The translations under genes and the position numbers were made by a program. Positions 1-7,773 of a stretch of DNA of 62,185 bases are shown one piece after another; the stretch's first letter is position 1; each line of letters begins with the position of its first letter. The notes below the pieces were generated by a model. It was given only the letters and a program-made list of their open reading frames with translations, was not told the DNA's origin and did no database searches. Source of the stretch: Ramlibacter aquaticus (GTDB taxonomy: Bacteria; Pseudomonadota; Gammaproteobacteria; Burkholderiales; Burkholderiaceae_C). The stretch is from contig NZ_JADDOJ010000012.1 of the NCBI RefSeq assembly GCF_015159745.1, positions 1 to 62,185 on the forward strand. Reading direction: 5' to 3'.

Positions 1-383
1 GGGGCCGGCGGCGGCGGCGGGGCGATCGGCGCCATCACCGGCGGCGGGGCCGGCACGGCCGCGATGGCCGGCGCCGTGGTCGGCGGCGGCGTCCCCTCGG
101 GCGGCGGCACGAAGGGCGGGGGCGGCGCCTCCACCTTGGGCGTCTTGGGCTCCGGCGGCTTGATCTCCTTGGGCGGCGGCGGTGGCGGCGGTGGAATGAT
201 CACCTCCTGGATGACCGCGGCCTCCAGCGGCTTCTTGACGATCTTCAGCACGTCGCGCGCGGTGCCGGTGATCAGCAGCCACAGGATGAGCGCATGCACC
301 AGGGCGACGATGCCCCATCCGATCGCACGGCGACGGGGGTCTGCCGTGCCGTAGGCACGGTTCTGCTTGGCGATGATGCTCAT
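1..383 (-). CDS. tonB: TonB-family energy transducer, N-terminal part (truncated by window edge)
   Basis: Only about 127 codons are visible; the 3' part lies beyond base 1. The protein starts MSIIAKQNRAYG, has one membrane segment at about residues 22-41, then a long proline/lysine/glutamate-rich stretch from about residue 63 (runs of PPPP, KPPEPK). This is the usual TonB layout, in which the proline-rich part spans the periplasm and the missing C-terminal domain contacts TonB-dependent receptors. Its ATG overlaps the exbD stop (ATGA at 380-383), so it is translationally coupled as the last gene of the exbB-exbD-exbD-tonB operon. The receptor-binding domain cannot be checked here. Confidence 0.85.
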   Translation of the reverse strand, partial: MSIIAKQNRAYGTADPRRRAIGWGIVALVHALILWLLITGTARDVLKIVKKPLEAAVIQEVIIPPPPPPPPKEIKPPEPKTPKVEAPPPPFVPPPEGTPPPTTAPAIAAVPAPPPVMAPIAPPPPPA

Positions 384-823
384 TGGACGAACTGCTCGTG
401 GCCGATGACGGCCATCTTGGTGAGCCCCTTGCGCTTGGAAGTGGACAGCACGTTGGCGAACACCGCGTACTGGCACAGCTTGTTCGGCCGGATGTGCACC
501 TCGGGCTGCGGCACCTGGGCCGCGATCGTGGCCATCTTCTGCGCGAGGTCCTCGCCCGAGACGGGCAGGCCCTGCCAGTACACGACGCTCTTGTCGTCGA
601 TGTCGATCTGGATGACCTCGGGCTTGATGTTGTTGACCGGCGGGGTGCCCACCGGCATCTCCAGGTTCACCGCGTGCAGCTGGATGGGGATGGTGATGAT
701 GAGCATCACCAGCAGCACCAGCATCACGTCGATCAGCGGCGTGGTGTTGATGTCCATCATCACTTCCGGGTCGCCGCCGCCGCCGAAGCGTCGGGGCTTG
801 AGGCCCATGCTCGATTTCTTCAT
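380..823 (-). CDS. exbD: ExbD/TolR biopolymer transport protein (second copy)
   Basis: 147 aa. Short cytoplasmic N-terminus, then the family signature DINTTPLIDVMLVLLVMLII at about residues 24-43, where the membrane-embedded Asp (in LIDVML) carries protons, followed by a periplasmic domain. It would work with ExbB to turn proton-motive force into TonB movement. A GGGAGG ribosome site precedes the ATG. It lies 2 nt after the first exbD and overlaps tonB by 4 nt. It differs clearly from the neighbouring copy, for example in a basic, glycine-rich start (KPRRFGGGG), so this is an old duplication. Confidence 0.93.
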   Translation of the reverse strand: MKKSSMGLKPRRFGGGGDPEVMMDINTTPLIDVMLVLLVMLIITIPIQLHAVNLEMPVGTPPVNNIKPEVIQIDIDDKSVVYWQGLPVSGEDLAQKMATIAAQVPQPEVHIRPNKLCQYAVFANVLSTSKRKGLTKMAVIGHEQFVQ

Positions 824-825
824 GG

Positions 826-1251
826 TCAGCCTCCCAGCGGTGGTGGTTCGGTGATGAACGCCACCTTGGTGATGCCCGCACGCTGGCAGGCCAGCAGGAC
901 CTTGCCCACGCCCTCGTAGCGCGCCGCCAGGTCGCCCCGGATCTGGACTTCGGGCTGCGGCTGCTTGGTGGACACGGTCTTCAGCTTGGCCACCAGCGCG
1001 TCGACGTTGGGCAGCCTGGCCTCGTACCAGTAAATATTACCGGCCGGATCCACCGAGATGATGACGTTTTCCGGCTTGGTTTCACGCACTTCCACGCGCT
1101 CCTTGGGGAGCTGCACGGGAATGGAGGTGGTGACCACCGGGATGGTGATCAGGAAGATGATCAGCAGCACCAGCATCACGTCCACGAGGGGCGTGGTGTT
1201 GATGGTGGACATGACCTCGTCGTCCGAGGCCGGGCCGACAGCCATTGCCAT
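826..1251 (-). CDS. exbD: ExbD/TolR biopolymer transport protein (first copy)
   Basis: 141 aa. A signature STINTTPLVDVMLVLLIIFL at about residues 15-34 contains the proton-carrying Asp in a single membrane helix. The periplasmic part ends with a conserved-looking RGDLAARYEGVGKVLLACQ region. The first of two in-frame ATGs (1251, 1245) is chosen because AAGGAGCG lies at proper distance before it. The gene is second in the exbB-exbD-exbD-tonB operon. Two consecutive exbD genes are common in proteobacterial Ton systems that serve specialised receptors; which receptor is served here is unknown. Confidence 0.93.
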   Translation of the reverse strand: MAMAVGPASDDEVMSTINTTPLVDVMLVLLIIFLITIPVVTTSIPVQLPKERVEVRETKPENVIISVDPAGNIYWYEARLPNVDALVAKLKTVSTKQPQPEVQIRGDLAARYEGVGKVLLACQRAGITKVAFITEPPPLGG

Positions 1252-1285
1252 GGCTTCGCTCCTTGTGGGTGGCGGGTAAAGCCGC

Positions 1286-2131
1286 TTACGCGGCCTTGCC
1301 CGCGGAGCCCACGATGACGGCGTTCAGTTCGTCGGCGAACTCGCGCACCTCGTCCATCACCGCCTTGTTGCGGCGGGACAGCCAGTTGTAGGCCAGCACG
1401 GCCGGGATCGCGACCGCCAGGCCGATGGCGGTCATGATCAGCGCCTCGCCCACGGGGCCGGCCACCTTGTCGATGGAGGCCTGGCCGGAAATGCCGATGG
1501 CCGTCAGGGCGTGGTAGATGCCCCAGACGGTGCCGAACAGCCCGACGAAGGGCGAGGTCGACCCCACGGTGGCCAGGAAGGCCAGGCCCGACTGGGTGGT
1601 GGCGTGCACGCGGTCCACGGCGGCGGTGATGCTCATCGGGATCCAGTCGTTCATGGGGATGTGGCCCTTGAGGCCGCCGTGGTCGTGCGTGGCGGACGCC
1701 CCGGTCTCGGCGATGAAGCGGTAGGCGCTGGTCTTCTCCAGCAGGTTGGCGCCGGCGCTCACCGTGGGCGCGGCCCAGAACTTCTGGTCCACGCTCTTGG
1801 CGTGGCGGTTCATCTTGGTCTGCTCGAGCAGCTTGGTGATCAGGATGTACCAGCTGCCCGCGCTCATGATGCCCAGCAGCACGAGCACGCCGCGGGCGAT
1901 GTTGTCGGAGCCCTTCCAGAGCGCCTCGATGCCATAGGGGTTGTCGGTGCTGGCCTCGGGCTTCTTGGCGGGGGCCGCGTCAGCGGGTGCCGCGGCTGCA
2001 GCGGGCGCGACGGCCGCCGGGGCGGATGCTGCGGGGGCCTGGGCCGCGGCAGGCACGGCGAGGATCGATGAGGCCAGGAGCACGATGGAAGCTGCAGCGA
2101 TGCGCACTGGGGCCAGGGATAGGGTCCGCAC
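1286..2131 (-). CDS. exbB: ExbB / MotA-TolQ-ExbB proton channel family protein
   Basis: 281 aa. Begins with a signal-like hydrophobic segment (IAAASIVLLASSILAVPAAAQ), then an Ala/Pro-rich periplasmic stretch to about residue 60, then the MotA/TolQ/ExbB core. Three membrane helices are visible: around GVLVLLGIMSAGSWYILI, SGLAFLATVGSTSPFVGLFG and ALIMTAIGLAVAIPAVLAYN. The TVGSTSPFVGLFGTVWGI motif is typical of the channel. The start is GTG with AAAGGA 8 nt upstream; no in-frame ATG fits. The N-terminal extension marks the long ExbB type. First gene of the Ton operon; forms the inner-membrane motor with the two ExbD proteins. Confidence 0.92.
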   Translation of the reverse strand: MRTLSLAPVRIAAASIVLLASSILAVPAAAQAPAASAPAAVAPAAAAAPADAAPAKKPEASTDNPYGIEALWKGSDNIARGVLVLLGIMSAGSWYILITKLLEQTKMNRHAKSVDQKFWAAPTVSAGANLLEKTSAYRFIAETGASATHDHGGLKGHIPMNDWIPMSITAAVDRVHATTQSGLAFLATVGSTSPFVGLFGTVWGIYHALTAIGISGQASIDKVAGPVGEALIMTAIGLAVAIPAVLAYNWLSRRNKAVMDEVREFADELNAVIVGSAGKAA

Positions 2132-2227
2132 GGATAAGGTCCTTTGTGGGGTTGTGGATCCAAGGCTCGGGCGTACTTCATGCCGGGTAGGTCATGATCA
2201 ACGCCTCAAGCTTTGCCAAAAGCCGCG

Positions 2228-2233
2228 ATTGTA
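2228..2233 (-). promoter_or_regulatory. Possible -10 element of the exbB operon
   Basis: TACAAT reads on the minus strand about 97 nt before the exbB start. The matching -35 region (CACGGA at 17 nt spacing) is weak, so this is only a candidate. The rest of 2132-2380 shows no further gene. Confidence 0.3.
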
Positions 2234-2380
2234 GGAGCGTAACCGTCGAGTCCGTGTGGTGCACCGCACCGGGGCATTGATGGTTTTCCCTGTGGCGCAG
2301 GCATCGGCGCGCTCACGGTCGCAAGAAGCGGGCCCGCCTGGGGCCACCCGGCGCCGCGCCGGAGGCCGCAGCCGCCGGGC

Positions 2381-2386
2381 TATAAT
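2381..2386 (+). promoter_or_regulatory. -10 element of tRNA-Thr
   Basis: Perfect TATAAT 17 nt before the tRNA, in an otherwise GC-rich stretch. No good -35 hexamer is visible, which is not unusual with a consensus -10. Confidence 0.65.
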
Positions 2387-2403
2387 GGATGGCTGTACCC
2401 GAT

Positions 2404-2479
2404 GCCGGAGTAGCTCAGTCGGTAGAGCAGCTCATTCGTAATGAGAAGGTCGGGGGTTCGATTCCTCTCTCCGGCACCA
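2404..2479 (+). tRNA. tRNA-Thr (anticodon CGT)
   Basis: 76 nt with an encoded CCA end. The acceptor stem is GCCGGAG/CTCCGGC, the D-stem GCTC/GAGC, and the anticodon loop TTCGTAA (2435-2441) gives anticodon CGT at 2437-2439, reading ACG threonine codons. The T-arm contains GGTTCGATT. The first anticodon-stem pair is a G-A mismatch (2430/2446). Confidence 0.95.
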
Positions 2480-2484
2480 CATTC

Positions 2485-2519
2485 AAAGCCCCCTGGCTCT
2501 CATGGCCAGGGGGCTTTTT
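2485..2519 (+). terminator. Rho-independent terminator after tRNA-Thr
   Basis: A perfect 13-bp stem (AAAGCCCCCTGGC at 2485-2497 with its complement at 2505-2517), a 7-nt loop and a T run at 2515-2519 lie 6 nt after the tRNA. Confidence 0.9.
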
Positions 2520-2733
2520 CGTGTCTGGTACACACCTTCGGGTGGTGCGGAAGTCGAGCTCTTCCTGAACCTGGGCGCATGGCGGGCTCCGTGCTGATGT
2601 GCCGGCGAGCCGGCCGCACCGTGCCAATTCCCGAAGGCGACGGAATTGCGCGGCTGCCACGCATCTCATCCATTCACAAGCCGTCACTGCTAGCGTGATC
2701 CCCACGCCGCAGAACGCGGCGAAGGAGAGGACC

Positions 2734-3167
2734 TTGCAGATTCGAAAATTGGGCACGACAGCGCTTGCTGTATCCATCTTGCTTCAGGTGACGGGGTGCG
2801 CGACGGCCTCGAAGGACGTGGCCACGCAGTACGTTCCGCCCATTCAGTACCAGAGCTACTCCTGTGAGCAGTTGGGCGCTGAGGCAAATCGGCTGACACA
2901 GCGTGTGCAGCAACTCGGAGGGCGCCTGGATGAGGCAGCCAGCAACGACAAGGCCATTGCAGGCGTCGGCATCATTCTGTTCTGGCCGGCATTGTTCGCA
3001 CTCGGCGGCACCAAGCAGCAAGAAGCGGAGTACGCCGCCTGAAAGGCGAGGCCGATGCGCTTCAGCAGGCGGCCATCGCCAAGAATTGCGCAGCCGCCGT
3101 GCCCGCCGCCGGGATGCCCGCGATCTCAACGTCCCCTGCCACGACGGAAGCGAAATCCCCCAGTTGA
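2734..3167 (+). pseudogene. Small lipoprotein gene with a single-base frameshift
   Basis: Translation starts at a TTG (2734) with GAAGGAG 6 nt upstream: 102 codons with a lipoprotein signal (ALAVSILLQVTGC, lipid Cys after VTG), a YQSYSCEQLGAEANRL region and a coiled-coil-like QRVQQLGGRL, then IAGVGIILFWPALFALGG. The frame stops at 3042 just after QQEAEYAA. One base out of frame, from 3039, the sequence reads LKGEADALQQAAIAKNC and continues 42 codons to TGA at 3165. Restoring one C near 3036 gives EYARLKGEADALQQ, typical of small lipoproteins that end in this way. A one-base deletion or assembly error is the simplest explanation. Function unknown; predicted membrane-anchored. Confidence 0.75.
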
Positions 3168-3244
3168 TCCCCGGCGATGTCGCACAGCGGAGACCGAAGC
3201 AGAAACCGGTCCTGAAGGCGACAACCCAGGCTGGGCTGCCCAAC

Positions 3245-4240
3245 TCAAGTTGCCGCTTCAGCCCCTGCCGCCGCCGCGTGGGCCAGCACCCTGTCCATCG
3301 CTACCTCCATCATGGCCCGGCAGGTGCCGGACATGGACTTGAGGTAGGCATGCACCTCCGCATCCTCGGCGGTTTCGCTCAGGCAGGTCTCGCTGTACTG
3401 CTCGAAGCTCGCCAGCTGCGCGATCAGGTCGGCGATGTGGCGCGGGCACTCGCACAGGATGGAACTGGGCCGCGCCGCCACCTCCACCAGCGTCTCATCG
3501 CTGTAGCGGCGCTGCGGCACCCGGGCCAGCGGGCCCGGCAGTGGCGCGTCCGCGCGCAGGCGCGGCAGCAGCAGATCGGCCAGCTCGCTGTCGGGCACCG
3601 GTTCGCGGCGCAGTTCCACGCCCTGCAAACCCAGCTGGCTGACCGTCGCCGTGCGCGCGAAGTTGTACAGCACCAGCACGCGCCGGCCGCCCACCCGCGC
3701 CATCGCCTGGGCCAGGCGCCCCGCCGTGTCCGCGTGCAGCATGTCCAGCCGCACCAGCAGGAGGTCCACCCCGCCCTCGGGGGCCGGCGCGGTCATGAGC
3801 GCATCCAGGTCCGCATGGGCGGCCACGGTCTCCAGCGCCGAGGGCAGCCGCAGCGCCTGCCAGGCCCGTCCCTCCAGGCGGGCCACCAGCGCCGGCCCCA
3901 CCAGCACCAGCCGCAGCGGCCCCGGCGCGGGCTGCGCGCTTGACACCTCCGCGCTGCCGCCGGGCGCGCCGCCCTGCAGGGCCTGCATGGCCCGCGCATC
4001 CAGCCGCGCCACCGAAGAGATGCTGTGCCCGGCTTCGGTCAGCTGCCGCATCAGCCGCGCCCGCGCGACATCCGCATCGCCGTACAGCCTGTGCTGGCCG
4101 GCGGTCTTCGCCGGCTCGAACGCCCCGTAGCGCTGTTCCCAGATCCTCAGGGTCGACACCGGCACGCCGGACAGCCGCGACACGGCACCGATGCGGTGCA
4201 GCACCAATGGATGAGTAGATTCATTGCGGAGGTTTGACAT
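3245..4240 (-). CDS. MerR-type transcriptional regulator with large C-terminal sensor domain
   Basis: 331 aa from ATG 4240. The N-terminal winged helix (about residues 14-80) shows the MerR signature IGAVSRLSGVPVSTLRIWEQ followed by AGQHRLYGDADVARARL. The C-terminal 230 residues resemble the layout of LitR/CarH-type MerR proteins, but I see no cobalamin-binding DxHxxG motif. Instead the end has a cysteine-bearing helical segment (ILCECPRHIADLIAQL, ETCLSE, SGTCRAMMEV). Divergent from the DUF4399 gene with 119 bp between, so it may control that operon and itself. The ligand is unknown; metal, redox or a B12-free light/stress signal are all possible. Confidence 0.8.
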   Translation of the reverse strand: MSNLRNESTHPLVLHRIGAVSRLSGVPVSTLRIWEQRYGAFEPAKTAGQHRLYGDADVARARLMRQLTEAGHSISSVARLDARAMQALQGGAPGGSAEVSSAQPAPGPLRLVLVGPALVARLEGRAWQALRLPSALETVAAHADLDALMTAPAPEGGVDLLLVRLDMLHADTAGRLAQAMARVGGRRVLVLYNFARTATVSQLGLQGVELRREPVPDSELADLLLPRLRADAPLPGPLARVPQRRYSDETLVEVAARPSSILCECPRHIADLIAQLASFEQYSETCLSETAEDAEVHAYLKSMSGTCRAMMEVAMDRVLAHAAAAGAEAAT

Positions 4241-4359
4241 GAAGCTGACGAAGTGTGAGAAGTTTAACGAGCAACAAACCTTGACGCGAGATACAATTCC
4301 GACACAAATTCTATTCAAAGACGCAGGGAGCGCCAAGAAATTGTTGTCCAAAGGCTCAC

Positions 4360-5178
4360 ATGCGTAGTTTTTTGTCGAGACTTCTGCTGGCACTCCTGCC
4401 CGGAGTGGCTGTGGCGCAGCCGCTCGCCCCGGTCCATCCTTGGGTCGTGCCGCCGCCGGACCTGCAGCCCGCCGCGCGTTTCACCAACCTGACCGACGGC
4501 CAGACCCTGGACTCGCCCTTCGTGGCACGCTTCGGGCTGGCGTTGCGCGGGCTGGTGCCGGCCGGGCACGAGGCCGGCACCAACGGCCACCACCACCTGC
4601 TGGTGAACCAGTCGCTGCCGCTGGACTTCAGCAAGCCGCTGCCCTTCACCGACCATTACATCCACTTCGGCAAGGGCCAGATGGAGACCGTGCTGGACCT
4701 GCCGCCCGGTGACTACGACCTGCGCCTGCTGCTGGCCGACAAGGGCCACATCCCCTTCTTCGTCTACAGCAAGCCGGTGCACGTGCACGTGGCGCACCGA
4801 CGCAGCGGCGTGGCCCCGGCCAGCCTGACCGGGCCGCAGCGGGTCGAGATCGTCGAGCCGGCCGACCGCGCCGAACTGCACGACGCCTTCCGCGTGGCGT
4901 TCCACGCCAGCGGATTCAATGTCTCCAGCGCGGCCGCGCAGGTCCCCGGCACCGGCCACTTCCGGCTGGCGGCCGAGGGCCACGGGGCGCGGCCCGAAGT
5001 GATGGACTTCCGCGGCGGGGAAACCGAAGCCTGGATCCGCCCGCCCACGGGCGACTGGCGCCTGCGGCTGGAGTTCATCGACAACGCGACGGGCGCCACG
5101 CTCGCCACCTCGCCCACCGTGGCGCTGCACGAAGACACCCATGGCAGCCAGAAAGTGGCCCATGTGGCCCAGAGGTAA
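4360..5178 (+). CDS. Periplasmic DUF4399-domain protein
   Basis: 272 aa with a Sec signal peptide ([14 protein letters not shown], cleavage near residue 20). The DUF4399 core spans about residues 38-145, with the characteristic [24 protein letters not shown] and KGHIPF strings. A second part (about 165-260) has a similar beta-sandwich pattern ([22 protein letters not shown]). DUF4399 proteins are exported and of unknown biochemical function. The histidine cluster at HHH suggests metal or ligand binding, which is inference. Followed 4 nt later by the transglutaminase-like gene and divergent from the MerR regulator. Confidence 0.8.
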   Translation: MRSFLSRLLLALLPGVAVAQPLAPVHPWVVPPPDLQPAARFTNLTDGQTLDSPFVARFGLALRGLVPAGHEAGTNGHHHLLVNQSLPLDFSKPLPFTDHYIHFGKGQMETVLDLPPGDYDLRLLLADKGHIPFFVYSKPVHVHVAHRRSGVAPASLTGPQRVEIVEPADRAELHDAFRVAFHASGFNVSSAAAQVPGTGHFRLAAEGHGARPEVMDFRGGETEAWIRPPTGDWRLRLEFIDNATGATLATSPTVALHEDTHGSQKVAHVAQR

Positions 5179-5182
5179 GTCC

Positions 5183-5965
5183 ATGCAACGCGATCCCATT
5201 TCCATCATCGACGCCGAAACGGCGCCCTCGTGGCTGGGCGAGACCCGGCAGCTGGACATCACGCATCCCAAGGTGCACATCACGGCGCAGAAGCTGACGC
5301 AGGCGCTGCAGACCTTCCGCGAGCGCGCGGTGGCTATCCACGACTTCGTGCGCCGCATGCCCTTCGCCGCGATTCCCGACCCCGGCTCGATCACGGCCAG
5401 CGAGGTGCTGCGGCGCGGCGGCGGCGACTGCCACACCAAGGGTCTGGTCTTCGTGGCCCTGTGCCGTGCGGCCGGCTTTCCGGCCCGCCTGATGTTCGTC
5501 GAGGTGCGCACCAACTTCCTGCGCGGCGTGCTGTCGCATGGCCCGCAGAGCATGCCGCACGCCGTGGGCCAGGTGTTCGTGGACGGCCACTGGCACAGCA
5601 CCGACGGCTACGTGGTGGACCCGCTGCTGTTCGCGCAGGCCAAGCGCCAGCTGCGGCTGCACGGCCTGGATTCCGGCTGGGGCATCGTGAACGATGCGCA
5701 GCCGCAGTGGGAAGGCGAAAAGCCCTGCTTCCAGCAGTTCCGCTCGCGCGACATCCGCAAGACCTACGGCGTGTTCCACGACGTGGCCCACTTCCAGGCC
5801 CACCACGAACAGGCCGGCCAGGGCTGGAGCCACGGCATCCTCTACGCCATCGGCGCGCGCGTGCTGAACCGGCGCGTCGCGCAGGTGCGCCGCCTGCCGG
5901 CGGACACCTGGCGCCGTGCGCCCGCCGGCGTGCAGGGTGGCGCCGGCGTCACCCTGCCGCTCTGA
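5183..5965 (+). CDS. Transglutaminase-like cysteine protease-fold protein
   Basis: 260 aa starting at ATG 5183 (AGAGGTAAG upstream); an in-frame ATG at 5141 overlaps the previous gene more deeply and is less likely. The transglutaminase core is clear: catalytic Cys83 in GGGDCHTKGLVFVALCRAAG, His126 in MPHAVGQVFVDG and an Asp (141 or 146) in STDGYVVDP. No signal peptide is seen, so it is probably cytoplasmic, unlike its exported DUF4399 neighbour. Family members are usually peptidases or amidases; no substrate can be assigned. Probably co-transcribed with the DUF4399 gene. Confidence 0.8.
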   Translation: MQRDPISIIDAETAPSWLGETRQLDITHPKVHITAQKLTQALQTFRERAVAIHDFVRRMPFAAIPDPGSITASEVLRRGGGDCHTKGLVFVALCRAAGFPARLMFVEVRTNFLRGVLSHGPQSMPHAVGQVFVDGHWHSTDGYVVDPLLFAQAKRQLRLHGLDSGWGIVNDAQPQWEGEKPCFQQFRSRDIRKTYGVFHDVAHFQAHHEQAGQGWSHGILYAIGARVLNRRVAQVRRLPADTWRRAPAGVQGGAGVTLPL

Positions 5966-6042
5966 GGCGCACGCGGCCTCGGCGGGGCCGTCGCGCCCAA
6001 GGCGGCGCCAGGCCGGGCCGCGGCCGCAGCGCGGCCCGCGCC

Positions 6043-7299
6043 TCAGCCCACCAGCCCGTACACCGCGGCGAACACCCCGAACGCACTGGTCAGTGCGATC
6101 AGCGCGCCCGCCACCCACGCGTACCAGCCGGCCAGCCGGTGCGGCGGGCGCAGCGCCCGGCGTGCCAGCAGGAACAGGAAGCCCAGCACCACCGGCAGCA
6201 GCAGCGCGTTCATCACCTGCACGGCCACCGACAGCTTCACCAGGTCGGCGCCGGAAGTGACCAGCACGCCGCCCGCCACCAGCGTGAGCGCGAACACCGC
6301 ATAGAACCACGGCGCCTCGCGCGGGTGGTGCTCCAGCGAACGCTTGTAGCCCGCGACCTCGCCCAGGCCCCAGGCTGCCGTCAGGCACACCACGACGGTC
6401 GCCACCAGAGCAGCCCCGGCGAGCCCGAGCGCGAACACGATGCGGCCCACGGTGAAGCCCAGCGAGGGCGTGAGCGCGTTGGCGATCTGCGGCACGTTGT
6501 CCAGGTGCGTGTCGCCGCCAGCGCCGCTGAGCACCGCGCCCGTGGCGATCAGCACCGCCGCCATGATCAGCTGGGTCACCAGCGCGCCGACGGCAGTGTC
6601 CACGCGGGCCAGCCGCAGGTGCCGCAGGTCCAGGCCTTTGTCGACCACGGCGGACTGCTGGTAGAACACCATCCAGGGCATGATGACCGCGCCGATGTTG
6701 GCCGCCGCCAGGTAGAGGAACTTGGGGTCGGCCAGCGGCGCCGCCAGGAACTGCGCGCCGACGGCGTGCAGGTCGGGCGAGGCGCGCCAGGCGACGAAGA
6801 TGAAGGCCAGCTCGAACAGGCCGAAGGCGATGGCCACGCGCTCCACCGAATGGTAGGAGCCCGACATGACCATCACCAGGATGCCCACGATGACAGCTGC
6901 CACGGTGGGCACCTCCGGCAGCCCGAAGAGCTGGGCCACGCCGACGATGCCGCTCAGCTGCGTCAGCAGCGCGCCCACGCAGGCCACGCACAGGGTGGAC
7001 ACCGACAGCCAGGCCCAGCCGCGGCCGAAGGTCTCGCGGATCAGCTCGCCATGGCCGCGCTGGGTGGCCAGCCCCAGGCGCAGCGTCAGCTCCTGCACGA
7101 CGAAGAGGATGGGCACCAGGATCAGCTGCAGCACCAGCAGGCGGTAGCCCCATTGCGCGCCGCTCTGCGCGGCCGTGATGATGCTGCCGGCGTCCGTGTC
7201 GGCCAGCATGACCACCAGGCCGGGACCCAGCACGCTGAGCAGGCGCCAGCGGGGAGAAACGGGCCGGGAATTGGGAACGGGAGCCGGTGGCGGGGTCAT
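6043..7299 (-). CDS. NRAMP-family metal transporter with non-canonical metal site
   Basis: 418 aa, about 11 membrane helices. The first helix has LADTDAGSIITAAQSGAQWG (residues 32-51), where classical Mn/Fe NRAMPs have DPGN; the sixth helix has GAVIMPWMVFYQQS instead of MPHN. The fold is therefore NRAMP, but the metal-binding residues differ and substrate choice is open (Fe, Mn or Mg). I start at ATG 7299 rather than ATG 7311, because a Fur-box-like site covers the upstream ATG. The Fur site favours iron or manganese import. Single-gene unit. Confidence 0.85.
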   Translation of the reverse strand: MTPPPAPVPNSRPVSPRWRLLSVLGPGLVVMLADTDAGSIITAAQSGAQWGYRLLVLQLILVPILFVVQELTLRLGLATQRGHGELIRETFGRGWAWLSVSTLCVACVGALLTQLSGIVGVAQLFGLPEVPTVAAVIVGILVMVMSGSYHSVERVAIAFGLFELAFIFVAWRASPDLHAVGAQFLAAPLADPKFLYLAAANIGAVIMPWMVFYQQSAVVDKGLDLRHLRLARVDTAVGALVTQLIMAAVLIATGAVLSGAGGDTHLDNVPQIANALTPSLGFTVGRIVFALGLAGAALVATVVVCLTAAWGLGEVAGYKRSLEHHPREAPWFYAVFALTLVAGGVLVTSGADLVKLSVAVQVMNALLLPVVLGFLFLLARRALRPPHRLAGWYAWVAGALIALTSAFGVFAAVYGLVG

Positions 7300-7307
7300 G
7301 AAACGAT

Positions 7308-7326
7308 GCAAATGAGAATCAGTTTC
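7308..7326. promoter_or_regulatory. Fur-box-like operator before the NRAMP gene
   Basis: GCAAATGAGAATCAGTTTC matches the 19-bp Fur consensus at 14 positions. It lies 8 nt before the transporter start, directly downstream of a possible minus-strand -10 (TATCAT, 7327-7332), so bound Fur would block transcription. Confidence 0.65.
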
Positions 7327-7411
7327 ATGATAGCCCAGCCCCTCTGCCGCATGGGCTGCGGGGACATGCGGGAGGCGACGCCGGCGAGTCGGCCCGGCGC
7401 TGGCGCCGCTG

Positions 7412-7717
7412 TCAGTGGCGCAGCAGGAACACCGCCAGCACGGCCAGCACCACGATCACCAGCAGCCACAGCGCCGGCCGGGGACGGCGCGGGGCCACAC
7501 CGGCATCGGCCGGTGCCGGCGCCTCGGCGCCCGGCTTGCCCAGCTGTTCGGAGTAGCTCAGCCCGGTGCCGGGCAGGCCCACGGTCGCGCGGGTGCCCCG
7601 GGGGCCGATGTTGATCGTGGCGCCGGCCTCGCCGATGGACGCGCTCACGCCCGACTTGCTGAGGTTCAGGCGCAGGCCCGGCAGCAGCCGGATGCTCTTG
7701 TGGAATCGAAAGCCCAT
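7412..7717 (-). CDS. DUF4236-domain small membrane protein
   Basis: 101 aa. The N-terminal 55 residues match the DUF4236 pattern (MGFRFHKSIRLLPGLRLNLS, SKSGVSASIGEAGATINIGP, then GLPGTGLSYSEQL). A linker follows, then one C-terminal membrane helix (ALWLLVIVVLAVLAVFLLRH), so the domain faces the cytoplasm or periplasm from a tail anchor. Function unknown. It has its own -10-like TATGCT (7724-7729) 6 nt before the ATG, which suggests a separate leaderless transcript although it lies behind the cox operon. Confidence 0.8.
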   Translation of the reverse strand: MGFRFHKSIRLLPGLRLNLSKSGVSASIGEAGATINIGPRGTRATVGLPGTGLSYSEQLGKPGAEAPAPADAGVAPRRPRPALWLLVIVVLAVLAVFLLRH

Positions 7718-7723
7718 CGGCAG

Positions 7724-7729
7724 AGCATA
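7724..7729 (-). promoter_or_regulatory. -10-like hexamer of the DUF4236 gene (leaderless)
   Basis: TATGCT on the minus strand, 6 nt before the ATG at 7717; see the finding on leaderless starts. Confidence 0.45.
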
Positions 7730-7773
7730 GTGGAGCCGGCCGCCCGCGGCGAGCGCCGCGCGCTGGCGCCGTC

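Noticed and set aside
2415..2777. Minus-strand reading frame of 120 codons over the tRNA-Thr
   Set aside because: Its end (ERGIEPPTFSLRMSCSTD) is the antisense translation of a tRNA, a well-known false gene; the rest has no family resemblance.
5075..7153. 692-codon minus-strand frame opposite the transglutaminase and NRAMP genes
   Set aside because: Ala/Arg/Gly-rich shadow of real genes caused by high GC content; no domain, and both real genes are clearly recognisable.
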